A stretch of DNA of 64,000 bases, from positions 682,001-746,000 of the forward strand of contig NZ_POAF01000001.1 in assembly GCF_003309065.1 (NCBI RefSeq), read 5' to 3'. Source of the DNA: Glutamicibacter soli (GTDB lineage: Bacteria > Actinomycetota > Actinomycetes > Actinomycetales > Micrococcaceae). The notes beneath the pieces were generated by a model. It did no database searches. It was given only the letters and a program-made list of their open reading frames with translations, and was not told the origin of the DNA. Both the position numbers and the translations under genes were made by a program. This document shows positions 38,501 to 48,108 of this stretch, in pieces; position 1 is the stretch's first letter; every line of letters starts with the position of its first letter.

Positions 38501-39088
38501 TCATGCTCTGGTGGCCTCGGGATGCAGCAGCGGGCAGCAAGCCAGCAGTGCTCCCCCGACCACGGAGCCCAAGCCGCCTACGGCCATGTCCGAGAGAGTG
38601 TCTTCATACGCGATATAGATCTCGTTGCTGGCGAGTTCGCGGCCTATCCATTCGATCATTTCCCAGAGGGCGCCGGCTGAAAGCCCCAGAGCGGTCACCA
38701 GCGTGACACCCATGCGCGGGGAAAATGCCGGCGAACGAGGATCGGGCAACACCTTGGCATGGGTTAACGCCAGATAGAGCATGACGGCAATTGATCCGTT
38801 GCCCAGAAAGTGCACGGCCAGATCCCACCACGCTATCCGCACATACAGGTCGAGCACGTTGCTCCACGCGGCGGCCTGCAGGATCACCACGATCGCGGCG
38901 TCGGCGATCGGCCGCATTCCAAGGAACCTCGGTGCCACGCATCCGGGCAGCGCGAAGGCCAGGATTGCCGCGTCGGTGGGTCCGTACACCACCGCCGCCA
39001 CCACGACGCCCAGTGCAGCAAGGCACCTGAGGACATCCGCGCCAACGGCCGCCGGGCCGTGGAGCCGGCGCAGGAAGTTCTCAATCAT
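38501..39088 (-). CDS. DUF2238-like membrane protein
   Basis: A 195-residue membrane protein with about five spans. The segment WWDLAVHFLGNGSIAVMLYLAL and the later WEMIEWIGRELASNEIYIAYEDTLSDMAVGGLGSVVGG fit the DUF2238 / YjdJ-like family pattern of a His in one span and paired Glu and Asp residues near the end. Function unknown. Its first codons overlap the 3' end of the endonuclease-family gene by 8 bp, so the two are co-translated. Confidence 0.75.
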   Translation of the reverse strand: MIENFLRRLHGPAAVGADVLRCLAALGVVVAAVVYGPTDAAILAFALPGCVAPRFLGMRPIADAAIVVILQAAAWSNVLDLYVRIAWWDLAVHFLGNGSIAVMLYLALTHAKVLPDPRSPAFSPRMGVTLVTALGLSAGALWEMIEWIGRELASNEIYIAYEDTLSDMAVGGLGSVVGGALLACCPLLHPEATRA

Positions 39089-39890
39089 TCCACCGCTCCT
39101 GTTCCGGCAGCCGGAGCACCGCCTGCACGGGCAGGTGGTCCGACCCCCATCCCCCGTGGTAGCGCAGGCCGTTGGCGCCTGCCGCGGTGACCAGGATCCC
39201 GGGCGAGACGAGAATCCAATCCAGCTTGCGGCCCTCGGTCCGCGGAACACGATAAGACCCCAGCGTCCCCCACGCCATGCCCAGGGAGCGCCGTGCCCTG
39301 CCTGATGCCTCGAGCAGACCGTAGGTGCGCGTCAGCTCCTGCATTTCCGCGGCATCCAGCCCCGCATTGAAATCACCGGTCACCAGGACCGGAACCGGGC
39401 TCTGCGCGACCAGCTGGCCGATGCAGTGCACGGAGCGCCGTCGCGAGCCCGGCGACAAGTGGTCCAGGTGGGTGTTGACCATCTGGACGCAATGTCCAGT
39501 GCGCCGATCCCGGAAGCTCGCCCGAACGAGTATCCGCGGCAGGAGGTTTCCCCAGGAGATCGAGCCGGGACGGTCGGGGCGCGCCGACAGGGCACGTTGT
39601 TCCCAGCACAGCAGTTCAAGGCGCTGCGCATCGAAGATGATCGGGCAGCGTTCTCCGCGCCCCCGGCGGCTCCGTCCGTAGCCCACCGACCGGTAGGCGG
39701 AGCCGAGCGCCGACAGGACGAAGTCCACCTGGGAAGGAAGGGCTTCCTGCAGGCCGAGCAGGCTCGGGCGCTCGGACTGCAGCAGGGACTTGATCCTAGG
39801 AGCCCTCACATCCCATCGATCCGCTGTCCGGCCCAGTGCATAACGGGTACGGCGCCTGATGTTCCAACTCATGACATGGATATCCGCCAC
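39081..39890 (-). CDS. Endonuclease/exonuclease/phosphatase (EEP) family protein
   Basis: A 269-residue EEP-fold metal-dependent phosphodiesterase. Family residues are visible: Asn in MSWNIRR, Glu in LLGLQEAL, NTHLDH, the GDFN motif (VTGDFNAGLDAAEM), LDWILVS and the C-terminal SDHLPV with the catalytic Asp-His. Start GTG at 39890 has GGGGAG about 6 nt upstream; the frame to 40046 runs antisense-free but lacks a site. Substrate (DNA, phospholipid or nucleotide) unknown. Confidence 0.85.
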   Translation of the reverse strand: MADIHVMSWNIRRRTRYALGRTADRWDVRAPRIKSLLQSERPSLLGLQEALPSQVDFVLSALGSAYRSVGYGRSRRGRGERCPIIFDAQRLELLCWEQRALSARPDRPGSISWGNLLPRILVRASFRDRRTGHCVQMVNTHLDHLSPGSRRRSVHCIGQLVAQSPVPVLVTGDFNAGLDAAEMQELTRTYGLLEASGRARRSLGMAWGTLGSYRVPRTEGRKLDWILVSPGILVTAAGANGLRYHGGWGSDHLPVQAVLRLPEQERWND

Positions 39891-39948
39891 ACCGATCTCC
39901 CCGGCGAATGGCCTGCTGGCAGGGCGGGGCCCGGAGCCGCGTCCGCGC

Positions 39949-40791
39949 TCAGGCGACGCGGGAACCACTGGCGTTCCTCGTGTCCCGAGGGTGATTTCCA
40001 CGGTCGACGCCGAGCAGCCTTTTCCAGCGTCGGGGCGGGAATTCATCGGGCCAATGCACTAGAACGGTTCGGAAGCCGCGGCGCAGGCGTTTTGCGAAGG
40101 CGCGGGCGTCGAAGAATGGGCGCATCGACACCCCCATCATCGACGACTTCACATAGCCGACTTTGTGGTTCGCTCCAAGATGGAAGGCAAGATCCAGATC
40201 GTCATGAAGCTCGGGATCCCGGCGATGGGCCGCAGTGCGAATCTGCGCCCAGGCTTCCCGACGCAGCCCCATATTGGATCCGAACAGCGGACGATGGCCC
40301 AAGGCAGGTGCCGTGGCCAGCACGTACACCCCCAGGTAGACCGCGGCCAAGGGAGCGCGAAGCGCCCGGGGGCCGTCGGTGAAACGCGCGGGTCCGGTCA
40401 AGGCCGCGGTGCCCGGGTTCCGGGCAAATGCGTCCACCATGTCCTCCACCCAGGTCGCCGGAGGCACGCAGTCGGCATCCAGGCGCAGGATAATCTCGCA
40501 GCGGGCATGGTCATACCCCGCTGCGCTGGCCGCGGGGATACCGGGCTCTGGACACGCCACCACTGCTGCACCGGCGTCGCGCGCCACCTGCGCGGAATCA
40601 TCGGTCGACGCGTTGTCCACGACGACGATCTCGTCGGCGGCGCGGGTCTGGGCCTTGAGTGCAGCAAGGCACCGGGCCAGCAGGGGGCCGTCGTTTTTCA
40701 CGGGAATGACTATCGAGACCGTGGACCGCCCCGCCGGTCCGGCCTGACGACCCGTGATCTCATAGTCCATATCCTGTGGCACCGTGTTCAT
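39949..40791 (-). CDS. Family 2 glycosyltransferase
   Basis: A 280-residue GT-A-fold glycosyltransferase. The N-terminal pattern VSIVIPVKNDGPLLARCLAAL and DEIVVVDNASTDDS binds the nucleotide; the metal-binding DxD is LRLDADCVPP near 110, and a late ELHDDLDLAFHLG segment contains the likely base. The C-terminus has a short hydrophobic region and a basic tail. It precedes the EEP and membrane protein genes on the same strand, which could form a loose envelope-related unit. The start at 40791 lacks a strong ribosome site. Confidence 0.82.
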   Translation of the reverse strand: MNTVPQDMDYEITGRQAGPAGRSTVSIVIPVKNDGPLLARCLAALKAQTRAADEIVVVDNASTDDSAQVARDAGAAVVACPEPGIPAASAAGYDHARCEIILRLDADCVPPATWVEDMVDAFARNPGTAALTGPARFTDGPRALRAPLAAVYLGVYVLATAPALGHRPLFGSNMGLRREAWAQIRTAAHRRDPELHDDLDLAFHLGANHKVGYVKSSMMGVSMRPFFDARAFAKRLRRGFRTVLVHWPDEFPPRRWKRLLGVDRGNHPRDTRNASGSRVA

Positions 40792-40950
40792 GGAGCCTAG
40801 GCTATCGTCTCCGCGATCCGGCGCCGCCCAAACTGGATGCCAGCAGAAAAGGCAGACTGCGGCAATCCGGCCGGAAGCCTCGCGCCGACGCGCTGCACGG
40901 AAATTCCGTCGAAACCAGGCGTAGCGACGCCGGGATACTAGGCTGAAAGC

Positions 40951-41643
40951 ATGGCAACCGTTATTCTCGTGCGGCACGGCCGCTCCACCGCAAATACCGC
41001 CGGCGTGCTGGCGGGCCGCGCCGACGGCGTCAGCCTGGACGAGGTGGGCCGAGAGCAGGCGTCGCTGGCCGGAGAACGGCTGGCCGCCGTCCCCCTGGTC
41101 GGGGTGGTCTCCAGCCCGCTGGAGCGCTGCCTGCAGACCGCCCAATTCATCATCGACCGCCAGCCCCAAGCGCCCTTCGCGCCCATGGACTCCGGCCTGG
41201 TCGAATGCGACTACGGCCAGTGGCAGGGCAAGACGCTCAAGGAGCTAGCCACCGAAGAGCTGTGGAAGGTGGTCCAGTCCCAGCCCTCCGCGGCCGCGTT
41301 CCCGGGCGGCGAATCCCTGGCGGCCATGCAGGCGCGCGCGGTGGCCGCCATCCGCCGCCGCGATGCGGCCTTCGAATCCGAGCACGGCCCCGGCGCAGTA
41401 TGGGCGGCCGTCAGCCACGGCGATATCATCAAATCGATTCTCGCCGACGCGCTGGGCACCCACCTGGACATGTTCCAGCGCCTGAACGTCGGCCCCGCGT
41501 CGGTGTCGATCGTGCATTACGGGCCGCACCGTCCCAGCGTTTATGCGATCAACACCGAGGCCGGCGATTTGTCCTGGCTGGCCAAGGCCGCCCCTGCGGG
41601 CGACGCCCCGGTCGGCGGCGGCCCTGGACACCAGGCGCCGTGA
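40951..41643 (+). CDS. Histidine phosphatase family protein (MSMEG_4193 type)
   Basis: A 230-residue phosphoglycerate-mutase-like phosphatase. The phospho-accepting histidine lies in RHGRSTANTAG at about 9-19, with the second Arg in SSPLERCLQTA, Glu in GLVECDYGQW and His in AAVSHGDIIK. It is the first gene of a three-gene actinobacterial unit with DUF3090 24 bp downstream and SCO1664. Substrate not known. Confidence 0.9.
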   Translation: MATVILVRHGRSTANTAGVLAGRADGVSLDEVGREQASLAGERLAAVPLVGVVSSPLERCLQTAQFIIDRQPQAPFAPMDSGLVECDYGQWQGKTLKELATEELWKVVQSQPSAAAFPGGESLAAMQARAVAAIRRRDAAFESEHGPGAVWAAVSHGDIIKSILADALGTHLDMFQRLNVGPASVSIVHYGPHRPSVYAINTEAGDLSWLAKAAPAGDAPVGGGPGHQAP

Positions 41644-41667
41644 ACGTCTTCGGCCTAGAATATTGAC

Positions 41668-42201
41668 ATGTCTACACGTGTTCACGAGTTTTCCTGGCCA
41701 GATCGTGTCGTGGTCGGCGTCATCGGCGATCCGGGATCGCGGGCGTTCTACCTGCAGGTGCGCGCCGCCAAGCAGCTGGTGACGCTCGCCCTGGAGAAAC
41801 AGCAATCGGCGGCGCTCGCCGAGAAAATCGACGAGGTGCTCGACCAGCTCGGCGCGGTCGAGGGCAACCCCTTCAGCGTCCCTGCCGGCACGCCCCTTGA
41901 ACTGGTCGACAACGACCCGCTCGAACCGGTCGAGGTGCAGTTCCGCATCGGCGCGATCAGCCTGGGCTGGGATGCCACCACTTCGCAGATCGTCATCGAG
42001 CTCTATCCGCTGGGCGAAGACGACGACGAAGATGTCCCGGCCGATGCCGACGAGATGCTGCTCGTGCGGGTGCCGGTGGGCACCGCGCGGGCCTTCGCCA
42101 AGCGCACCCGCGAGATCGTGGCGGCCGGGCGGCCCATGTGCCCGATGTGCGGGTACCCGATGGATCCCGAGGGGCATGTCTGCACCCCTCCGGAGGACTG
42201 A
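41668..42201 (+). CDS. DUF3090 family protein
   Basis: A 177-residue protein of the actinobacterial DUF3090 family. It begins RVHEFSWPDRVVVGVIGDPGSR and ends with two closely spaced Cys pairs (PMCPMCGYPMDPEGHVCTP) that look like a zinc knuckle, preceded by an acidic patch (GEDDDEDVPADADE). Function unknown; its fixed linkage to the phosphatase and SCO1664 genes implies a shared process. Its TGA overlaps the next ATG. Confidence 0.92.
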   Translation: MSTRVHEFSWPDRVVVGVIGDPGSRAFYLQVRAAKQLVTLALEKQQSAALAEKIDEVLDQLGAVEGNPFSVPAGTPLELVDNDPLEPVEVQFRIGAISLGWDATTSQIVIELYPLGEDDDEDVPADADEMLLVRVPVGTARAFAKRTREIVAAGRPMCPMCGYPMDPEGHVCTPPED

Positions 42202-42968
42202 TGCCGGCGCCGGACCTGATGGCCGCCGAGCTGACCCTCACCGGCCGCATCACCACGGCGTCCAATGCCACCTTTCTGGGCAGCATCGGAGCCACGGAGG
42301 TCGTCTACAAGCCGATCGCCGGCGAAAGCCCGCTCTGGGATTTTCCCGACGGGCTTCTGGCCCACCGGGAGGTCGCCGCATACCTGGTCTCCCGGGCTTT
42401 CGGCTGGGATATCGTGCCGCAGACCTGGCTGCGCGAGGGACCGCTCGGCGAGGGCATGGTGCAGCTGTGGACGGAACCGGATGCCGGGCAGAGTCCCGTG
42501 GACCTGGTCCCAGCGGACCAGGCGCCATACACCGGCTGGAAACACGTCCTCAAGGGCCAGGATGAGAACGGACGCGTCGTCGAGCTCATCCACGAGGACA
42601 CGCAGGCGCTGCGGCGCATGGCCGTGTTCGACGTGATCGTCAACAATGCCGACCGCAAGGGCAACCACATCCTCGCCATGCCCGATGGCCACCGCTACGG
42701 CGTGGACCACGGACTGACCTTCCACCGCGAGCACAAGCTGCGCACGGTGCTGTGGGGATGGCTGGGCCAAGCGCTGAACGACGACGAGCTCGAAGGCCTA
42801 GGCAAGGTCGCCGCGGGGCTGTCCGGCGAACTGGGGCGCAGCCTGGCGCAGCTGCTGACCGGCGAAGAAGTCGACGCCTTGGCCGCACGCTGCCAGCGGT
42901 TGCAGGCCACCGGGACATTCCCCGGACCCAGCGGCCAGATGCCGGCCGTCCCCTGGCCGCTGTTCTAG
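42201..42968 (+). CDS. SCO1664 family protein
   Basis: A 255-residue protein of the SCO1664 family, which resembles lipid/protein kinase-like folds. The central part has VVYKPIAGESPLWDFPDG with a candidate ATP-binding Lys, FDVIVNNADRKGNHIL with the N-x-D-R-K-x-N catalytic-loop pattern and YGVDHGLTFH with a likely metal Asp. It is coupled to DUF3090 by a one-base overlap (TGATG). In many actinobacteria mshC follows; here a convergent helicase gene does. Confidence 0.9.
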   Translation: MPAPDLMAAELTLTGRITTASNATFLGSIGATEVVYKPIAGESPLWDFPDGLLAHREVAAYLVSRAFGWDIVPQTWLREGPLGEGMVQLWTEPDAGQSPVDLVPADQAPYTGWKHVLKGQDENGRVVELIHEDTQALRRMAVFDVIVNNADRKGNHILAMPDGHRYGVDHGLTFHREHKLRTVLWGWLGQALNDDELEGLGKVAAGLSGELGRSLAQLLTGEEVDALAARCQRLQATGTFPGPSGQMPAVPWPLF

Positions 42969-43097
42969 GGACTCCGGCCCCGCGTGGTTTCCCGCTTCCG
43001 TGGGGTAAAGCCGGCAATCTCGGTGGCTTGCTCTCCCGGCGCCGGCGCGGATCAGCGCGCAGCGTGTCCGTCCGCCTCTCCGAATGCCTGCGCCGGC

Positions 43098-46000
43098 TCA
43101 GAGCTTCCCGTCGAGGTAGAGCTCCAGAAGCACTTCCTGCATTCGCGGCGCGTACTCCAGGGACTCGAAGGTGCTGCCGGTGCGGGTGTCCTGCCGCTGG
43201 ACGATTTCTGCTCCCAGCAGCTGAGCCAGCGCCGTCGGTTGCCACTCACCGGGCCTGCCGGCCAGCACCCCGGCATCACGCAGACGCTCGTTCATCCGCT
43301 GGGCCTTGAGCTGCGCGTCTTCGTCCCTCAGCTGCCCGGCACTGCGCCAGCGGTTCAGCAATGCGCTGGCAGTCAGCGTCCGGACGGGCGCCGGTTCCGC
43401 GTCGGCCACCGGCATTCGCGGCGCCGGGGCGGGCTGCACAAGCACCGGTTCCGCTCCTTCGGCCGCCGGGCCGGCCGCAGCCTCGGGAGGATCCAGCGGG
43501 ATCCTAGTCGCGTGGCGGCCCATGGTTTCGAAGGCCTGCCCGTTGTTCCAGCGGTTGGCCGCCGCGAACACCACAAACAGGTCCTTGGCCCGGGAGACCG
43601 CCACGTTGAGCAGCTCGTGGTTGGCCTCGATGAACCCGGCTTGGCCGCTGTTCTGCCCATAGGTTGCGGAGAACAAGACGATGGGCCGCTCCGCGCCCTG
43701 CAGCCGATGCGCGGTGCCCACGGCAACTTTCGAGGCAAGATCCGCCGGAAGGCCCAAGGAAACATCGGCTTGGCGGACTGCTTTCGCGATCTCCCGTTCG
43801 ATGAGCCGCGCTTGGGCGCTGAAGGGGGTTACAACGCCGATGAGCTCGCCGCCGGCTGCTTTCTTGTTCAGTGAGGAATGCCGCGGGTTGTAGATCTCGA
43901 AATAGCGGGCATAGTTCTCCACGATCCACCGGGCAATGGCCTTCGCCTCGGCCTCGTTCCGGCGGCTGGAACCGGCCGGAGAGTCGAAGGAGCCAGGCAC
44001 GTCGTGCCAGGCGAACGCCTCCTCCGCACCGTTGAGCGGGGAATTATCCGCTGGCCGGCGGGGTACCAGCAGGCCCTCGTAGAGCAGCTCGTTGCAGAAC
44101 CCGATGATCTGCGGGTGGCAGCGGAAGTGCTCGCTGAGGAACAGTCCCGGATGCCCGTCCCCGTACTGCCACTTGGAGGCGTAGCTGGCGGCCTTCATCA
44201 GGCTGGACGGGGCGGAGCAGGTCAGCCCGCGCTCCCGCAGGCCGCCCCACCAGCCGGCGGTATCGATGCCCGCCGATGCGGCGACCTCCTCGTCGCTGAG
44301 CTCATCGATGTTCCACACCGGAGAGATCTGCTTGGTATCCCCCACAATGACCGCGCGCTGGGCCAAGGCCAGGGCCGGCAGTCCCAGCGGTGTGTCGACC
44401 TGCCCCGCCTCGTCGATGATCAACAGATCGGCGCGTTCCAGGTCGAATTGATACGGTTCACCGGGCTTGATGTAGAGCTTGAAGTACTTCGGCATCTGGT
44501 AGAGCGTCATCACGAAGCACGGGGTCAAGGCCGCGGCCTGGCGCCAGTAGCGGTCCATGACGCGCCGCGTGTTCTTCTTGCGGTCCTCGGCATCCAGCAG
44601 GTCCTCGGCCAGCAGCCACTGCGCTTCGTAGTAGTGGACCGCCAACCAGAACTGGGCGTAGCGCAGGGTGAGGTCAAGCTTCTCGTCCAGTTCCTTCAGG
44701 TTCTGCGATCCCTTCACCTCGTCGATGCCCTCGATGAGGCGGCCGAAACGGGAGGATTCCACACCCGCGCACACCCGCTGGAATTCTTCCGAAGGGCCTT
44801 GGGACGCCATGACCTGCAGCAAGCGGATCCGTTCGTAGTCCAATTCCGACAGCGCGTCGTGGATCCAGTCGCACAGCCCTGCGATGTCGTTCGGTGCGCC
44901 GAAGTACTTTTGCGCGCTGAAGACGAAGTGGTCCCGCGCGCCGGCCCGGTAGACCTCGCCGCTGTAGGCGGCATAGGTCTCGCCCTTGTTGAGCTGCTCG
45001 ACCAGGTATTGCCCTTTTGCTTCCTTGAGTTTTCCCGCGGCCGGGCAGTACACGGCCAGCGAACCCAGCGTGCTCCCGGCGAGCGCCAATCCGTCCTGTT
45101 CCTGCGGCAGCCAGCGGTAGTCCAGGATTCCCGGTTTGTCTTTGGCCACCGAGGCAAAGGAATTGATGATGTTGGTGACTGCCTGGTTGTTCGTCGAAGC
45201 CCCCACGATCACCGGTGGCGCGGCCTTCTCCAGCGCGCGGCGGGTGATCATGTTGGCGACGATGGCCTGCAGCATCGTGGTCTTGCCGGTCCCGGGCGGG
45301 CCGCTGACGGCGGTGACGTCGCCGCGGCCCGAGGCGAGGAACGCGTGGACGGCGCGGCGCTGCGAATCGGTCAGCGGATTGCCGTTGTCCATCGATCCGC
45401 AGGATTCCTTGGCGCTGCGGTAGAGCCCACCGGCATCATGGATCGAGAGTTCTGAACGGCGTTCGCCCACCCACCCGGTGGCCGTGCTGTCCAGGAGCGG
45501 CGGAAGGGACTCCTGTGCTGACAGGAAATCGTAGAGGTCCAGCAGCGGCTTCACGGCGGTGAAGCGTTCGTGTTCCTGGATATAGCAGTACTCGGTGGCG
45601 ACGTCGAGTCCATCGGCTTGCCCTTTGAGGGCGAAATCTTCCGGAGTGGAGCCCGAAACCTTGGTGAACAGCGTGTCGGCCATGCCCACCGCATCGGCGA
45701 ACGACTCGGCCTGGGAAATGGCGGCGTTGGCCTCGGTGCGCAGGTAGTGCCAGACCTTCTCTTGCGGGCCCGCCATGACTTCCAGCCCGTCGCTGGTATC
45801 CGATGCCAGCCGATCCGCAGGGATCCACGGCGAGGTGCCTTGGTCGAATTGCGGCAGCAAGCGGCCATCCCGATACAGCTGGGCTGCAAGCAGCAGCAGT
45901 CCACTGTGCCCGGATTCCTTGTACTCGGTGGAGAGCAGGGAGATGGCCACTGGCAGAGGCTTGTCCTGGTCGTCTGACCCGTGCCGTCCCGAATTCCTGT

Positions 46001-46169
46001 CGTGGGCTTCGAAGAGCCTGAGCGCTTCCTCAGGTGCGATGACGCCGGTGAGCAGCTCGGCGCGAGGCACGGCGATGAAGGTGGAGGATTTCTCGAAGAC
46101 CACCGATTCCAGCTGGCCGCGCCTGAGCACTCGCGAGAAATAGTCTGCGATTGTTCGGGTATCGTGCAC
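43098..46169 (-). CDS. Large superfamily I (Upf1-like) helicase with AAA_11/AAA_12 domains
   Basis: A 1023-residue protein. About 265 residues of unassigned N-terminal sequence precede Walker A (SGPPGTGKTT at about 289-298). A long insertion separates this from Walker B (LLIIDEAGQVDTPLG, near 590), with VGDTKQISPV just after. The RecA-2 lobe holds VGTAHRLQGAERPIVLFS near 840 and NVAVSRAKDLFVVF near 880. The last ~120 residues form a separate helical domain after a Pro/Ala linker. Such proteins unwind RNA or DNA and occur in some defence systems. The start is GTG with GGGAG upstream. Confidence 0.85.
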   Translation of the reverse strand: MHDTRTIADYFSRVLRRGQLESVVFEKSSTFIAVPRAELLTGVIAPEEALRLFEAHDRNSGRHGSDDQDKPLPVAISLLSTEYKESGHSGLLLLAAQLYRDGRLLPQFDQGTSPWIPADRLASDTSDGLEVMAGPQEKVWHYLRTEANAAISQAESFADAVGMADTLFTKVSGSTPEDFALKGQADGLDVATEYCYIQEHERFTAVKPLLDLYDFLSAQESLPPLLDSTATGWVGERRSELSIHDAGGLYRSAKESCGSMDNGNPLTDSQRRAVHAFLASGRGDVTAVSGPPGTGKTTMLQAIVANMITRRALEKAAPPVIVGASTNNQAVTNIINSFASVAKDKPGILDYRWLPQEQDGLALAGSTLGSLAVYCPAAGKLKEAKGQYLVEQLNKGETYAAYSGEVYRAGARDHFVFSAQKYFGAPNDIAGLCDWIHDALSELDYERIRLLQVMASQGPSEEFQRVCAGVESSRFGRLIEGIDEVKGSQNLKELDEKLDLTLRYAQFWLAVHYYEAQWLLAEDLLDAEDRKKNTRRVMDRYWRQAAALTPCFVMTLYQMPKYFKLYIKPGEPYQFDLERADLLIIDEAGQVDTPLGLPALALAQRAVIVGDTKQISPVWNIDELSDEEVAASAGIDTAGWWGGLRERGLTCSAPSSLMKAASYASKWQYGDGHPGLFLSEHFRCHPQIIGFCNELLYEGLLVPRRPADNSPLNGAEEAFAWHDVPGSFDSPAGSSRRNEAEAKAIARWIVENYARYFEIYNPRHSSLNKKAAGGELIGVVTPFSAQARLIEREIAKAVRQADVSLGLPADLASKVAVGTAHRLQGAERPIVLFSATYGQNSGQAGFIEANHELLNVAVSRAKDLFVVFAAANRWNNGQAFETMGRHATRIPLDPPEAAAGPAAEGAEPVLVQPAPAPRMPVADAEPAPVRTLTASALLNRWRSAGQLRDEDAQLKAQRMNERLRDAGVLAGRPGEWQPTALAQLLGAEIVQRQDTRTGSTFESLEYAPRMQEVLLELYLDGKL

Positions 46170-46442
46170 TTTGGCTCCCTGCGGTTCGCGGCAAGGCCAT
46201 CCCCATCAACAGCTGGTGCGGACGAGTCGCCGTCCCCACTGCCTCACCGGACCGGCAAGCACAGCCCCCGGTTCCAGCTCCTGATGAGGCAAATAACTTC
46301 ACCTCAGCGGACTTTTTCACAGACTAGCAGTCGGCGAGTGGAATCTACCGGTCATCGGCCACGTCGATCCGCGGCATCGGTGGCTCTGTCCGCGAGGGTC
46401 GAGACGAGGCTGTCCGTGCGTTCGACGCTCTGCGGCGCGTCA

Positions 46443-46976
46443 TCAGGCCTGGCTGCGTCGTACGTCCATGCCTGATTCGGCGAGCAGCAAGCTTTCCTGG
46501 CTCTGCGGCCGGTAGTACTCTGCACGGAATGCCGTGAACTCTTTCAGGTGCGGGGAAACCAGCTCATCCATGGCATGCAGGTAGTCCGGCACGATGTCCC
46601 GTGGCAGCCGCAAGCCCATCGTCAGGTGCGGTGTCCAGCGCGCCCCCCTGCTCGCAGGATTCAGTGCGCTGATGCTGCGTGCTGCGATCTCCAACTCGTC
46701 GCTGGCCTCCAGCAGCCACGCCACGGTCTGCTTGCGTTTCGTCCCGAACACCACGGCGCCCACCCTGGTGAGCGTGGATGGAATGACCGCTGGCAGGAGC
46801 TCCGCTGCGCTGGCGACCACCTCCGGCGCCATGGCGGGGGCGAAGGTGATGGTGATGTGGGGTGTCTGCTGCTGCCGGGGAAAACCCCGCTGTTCCAGCT
46901 GCGCAAAGATTTCCCGGATCGACTGCTCTTGTGCCTCGGGAAGGCGCAACAAGATGTTCTCCGGCGACCGGCTCAT
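46443..46976 (-). CDS. 2H phosphoesterase / 2'-5' RNA ligase family protein
   Basis: A 177-residue LigT-like protein with both H-x-T motifs: PHITITF (His40) and PHLTMGL (His117). Family members hydrolyse 2',3'-cyclic phosphates or 2'-5' bonds in RNA or nucleotides. ATG at 46976 is chosen because GGGAGGAACTTG lies directly before it; another ATG nine codons upstream lacks such a site. It sits between a cysteine phosphatase and a helicase on the same strand, though gaps of 89 and 273 bp argue against a tight operon. Confidence 0.85.
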   Translation of the reverse strand: MSRSPENILLRLPEAQEQSIREIFAQLEQRGFPRQQQTPHITITFAPAMAPEVVASAAELLPAVIPSTLTRVGAVVFGTKRKQTVAWLLEASDELEIAARSISALNPASRGARWTPHLTMGLRLPRDIVPDYLHAMDELVSPHLKEFTAFRAEYYRPQSQESLLLAESGMDVRRSQA

Positions 46977-47065
46977 CAAGTTCCTCCCCTGCACAGGTGA
47001 CATGGTCTGGGTCCCAACTTACCAAGCCCGAAAGTTCTCCGGCGATCGCCGCGGTGGATTGCCGG

Positions 47066-47503
47066 TCACCCTCGCAGTGACGCAGCCACTTCCAAAACCC
47101 AGCGCTCTTGTGCAGATGTTTCAACAGCCCGGCGGTGGTATTGCTCCCGTACCCAAGCCACGGCATCCTCCGCCGGGATCCCGCTCATCACTGCCAATAC
47201 CGACAGGGCCGCCCCGGTACGGCCGAAGCCTGCGCCGCAGGCAATCTCCACCCGCTGTGTTGCAGAGCGTTCGCGGGCCTCGTGCAGGGCCGCCACCACC
47301 TCATCGGTGGAATCGGGCAGCCGGAAATCCCGCCAGCGCACCCAGCGGTGCTCGATTGCTCCCGCCGGGGGTCGACGACCGGTGAGGTATACGCCGAAGT
47401 CCGCGGCAGGCGCCGGTCGCCGCAACGAGCGCAGCCCGCGCCCCCTGATCTGCCGTCCATCGGGGAATTCGACGATTCCCCGGCCCGGTTCCCACTGTGC
47501 CAT
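47066..47503 (-). CDS. Protein-tyrosine-phosphatase-fold cysteine phosphatase
   Basis: A 145-residue dual-specificity-type phosphatase. The catalytic loop C-x5-R is ACGAGFGRTGA with Cys89 and Arg95, and a candidate general acid lies in FRLPDSTDE (Asp about 64). It is short for the family and lacks a separate N-terminal regulatory part. Substrate unknown: protein, inositol phosphate or RNA 5' phosphate are all possible for this fold. Confidence 0.8.
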   Translation of the reverse strand: MAQWEPGRGIVEFPDGRQIRGRGLRSLRRPAPAADFGVYLTGRRPPAGAIEHRWVRWRDFRLPDSTDEVVAALHEARERSATQRVEIACGAGFGRTGAALSVLAVMSGIPAEDAVAWVREQYHRRAVETSAQERWVLEVAASLRG

Positions 47504-48055
47504 TTATCCGCCTCCCGCTTCTTCGTGCAGCGCCAAGAAGCCCAGCTCCCGCGCCTATTCATCATGGCTCAACAGTGGCCTGCCCCTGCGTCGAGCACAA
47601 GCACCCGCCAATCACTGGGCGCCATCGGTGCAGCGCCCTTGCCCACCACCCGGGCAAAAGGCTAGCGTGGCCAGTAAGGCATCACCCGGTCACGCCGACC
47701 GCCACGAGGACGGTAGTCTCCTTGTGGACGGGCAGCCACGCGATTCTTTCGGGCCTGCATTCGTGAAAACCTGCAGGCCCAGAATGTCGCAGCTGACGCA
47801 GGCCAACTTCCATCATCTATCGGCTCTCCGACGACGTGTTCCGCGAATTAGCCGCTACTGGGGCCTTCGATCAACGCCGACCCGTCTTGACAACGAACTC
47901 ACGGAAGCATGCGTACAGCCGGAATAAGCATCGTACTTGTGGAACAAAACCGAGGTTGCGATCGATAATCGGCCAGATGTTAAGAAACAGCCCCAGATCT
48001 GCGAATACCCCGGATTCCAAAAAGGAAACCGGGGCATTCACAGTGTTCAGGAATC
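47504..48055. other. Non-coding stretch left of the island
   Basis: About 550 bp without a convincing gene on either strand. Base composition drops towards 47850-48040. No terminator, tRNA or integrase remnant could be identified. Confidence 0.5.
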
Positions 48056-48077
48056 AGACGTTGAAGCGGAACTCCAC
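48056..48077. repeat. Distal 22-bp copy of the ychF 3' end (putative att site)
   Basis: This 22-bp sequence is identical to the last coding bases of ychF at 51148-51169. Read leftwards it encodes VEFRFNV and then TGA. No other ychF sequence surrounds it. Confidence 0.93.
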
Positions 48078-48108
48078 CACATTCCGGCACGTAGCAACGT
48101 CTCACCGA

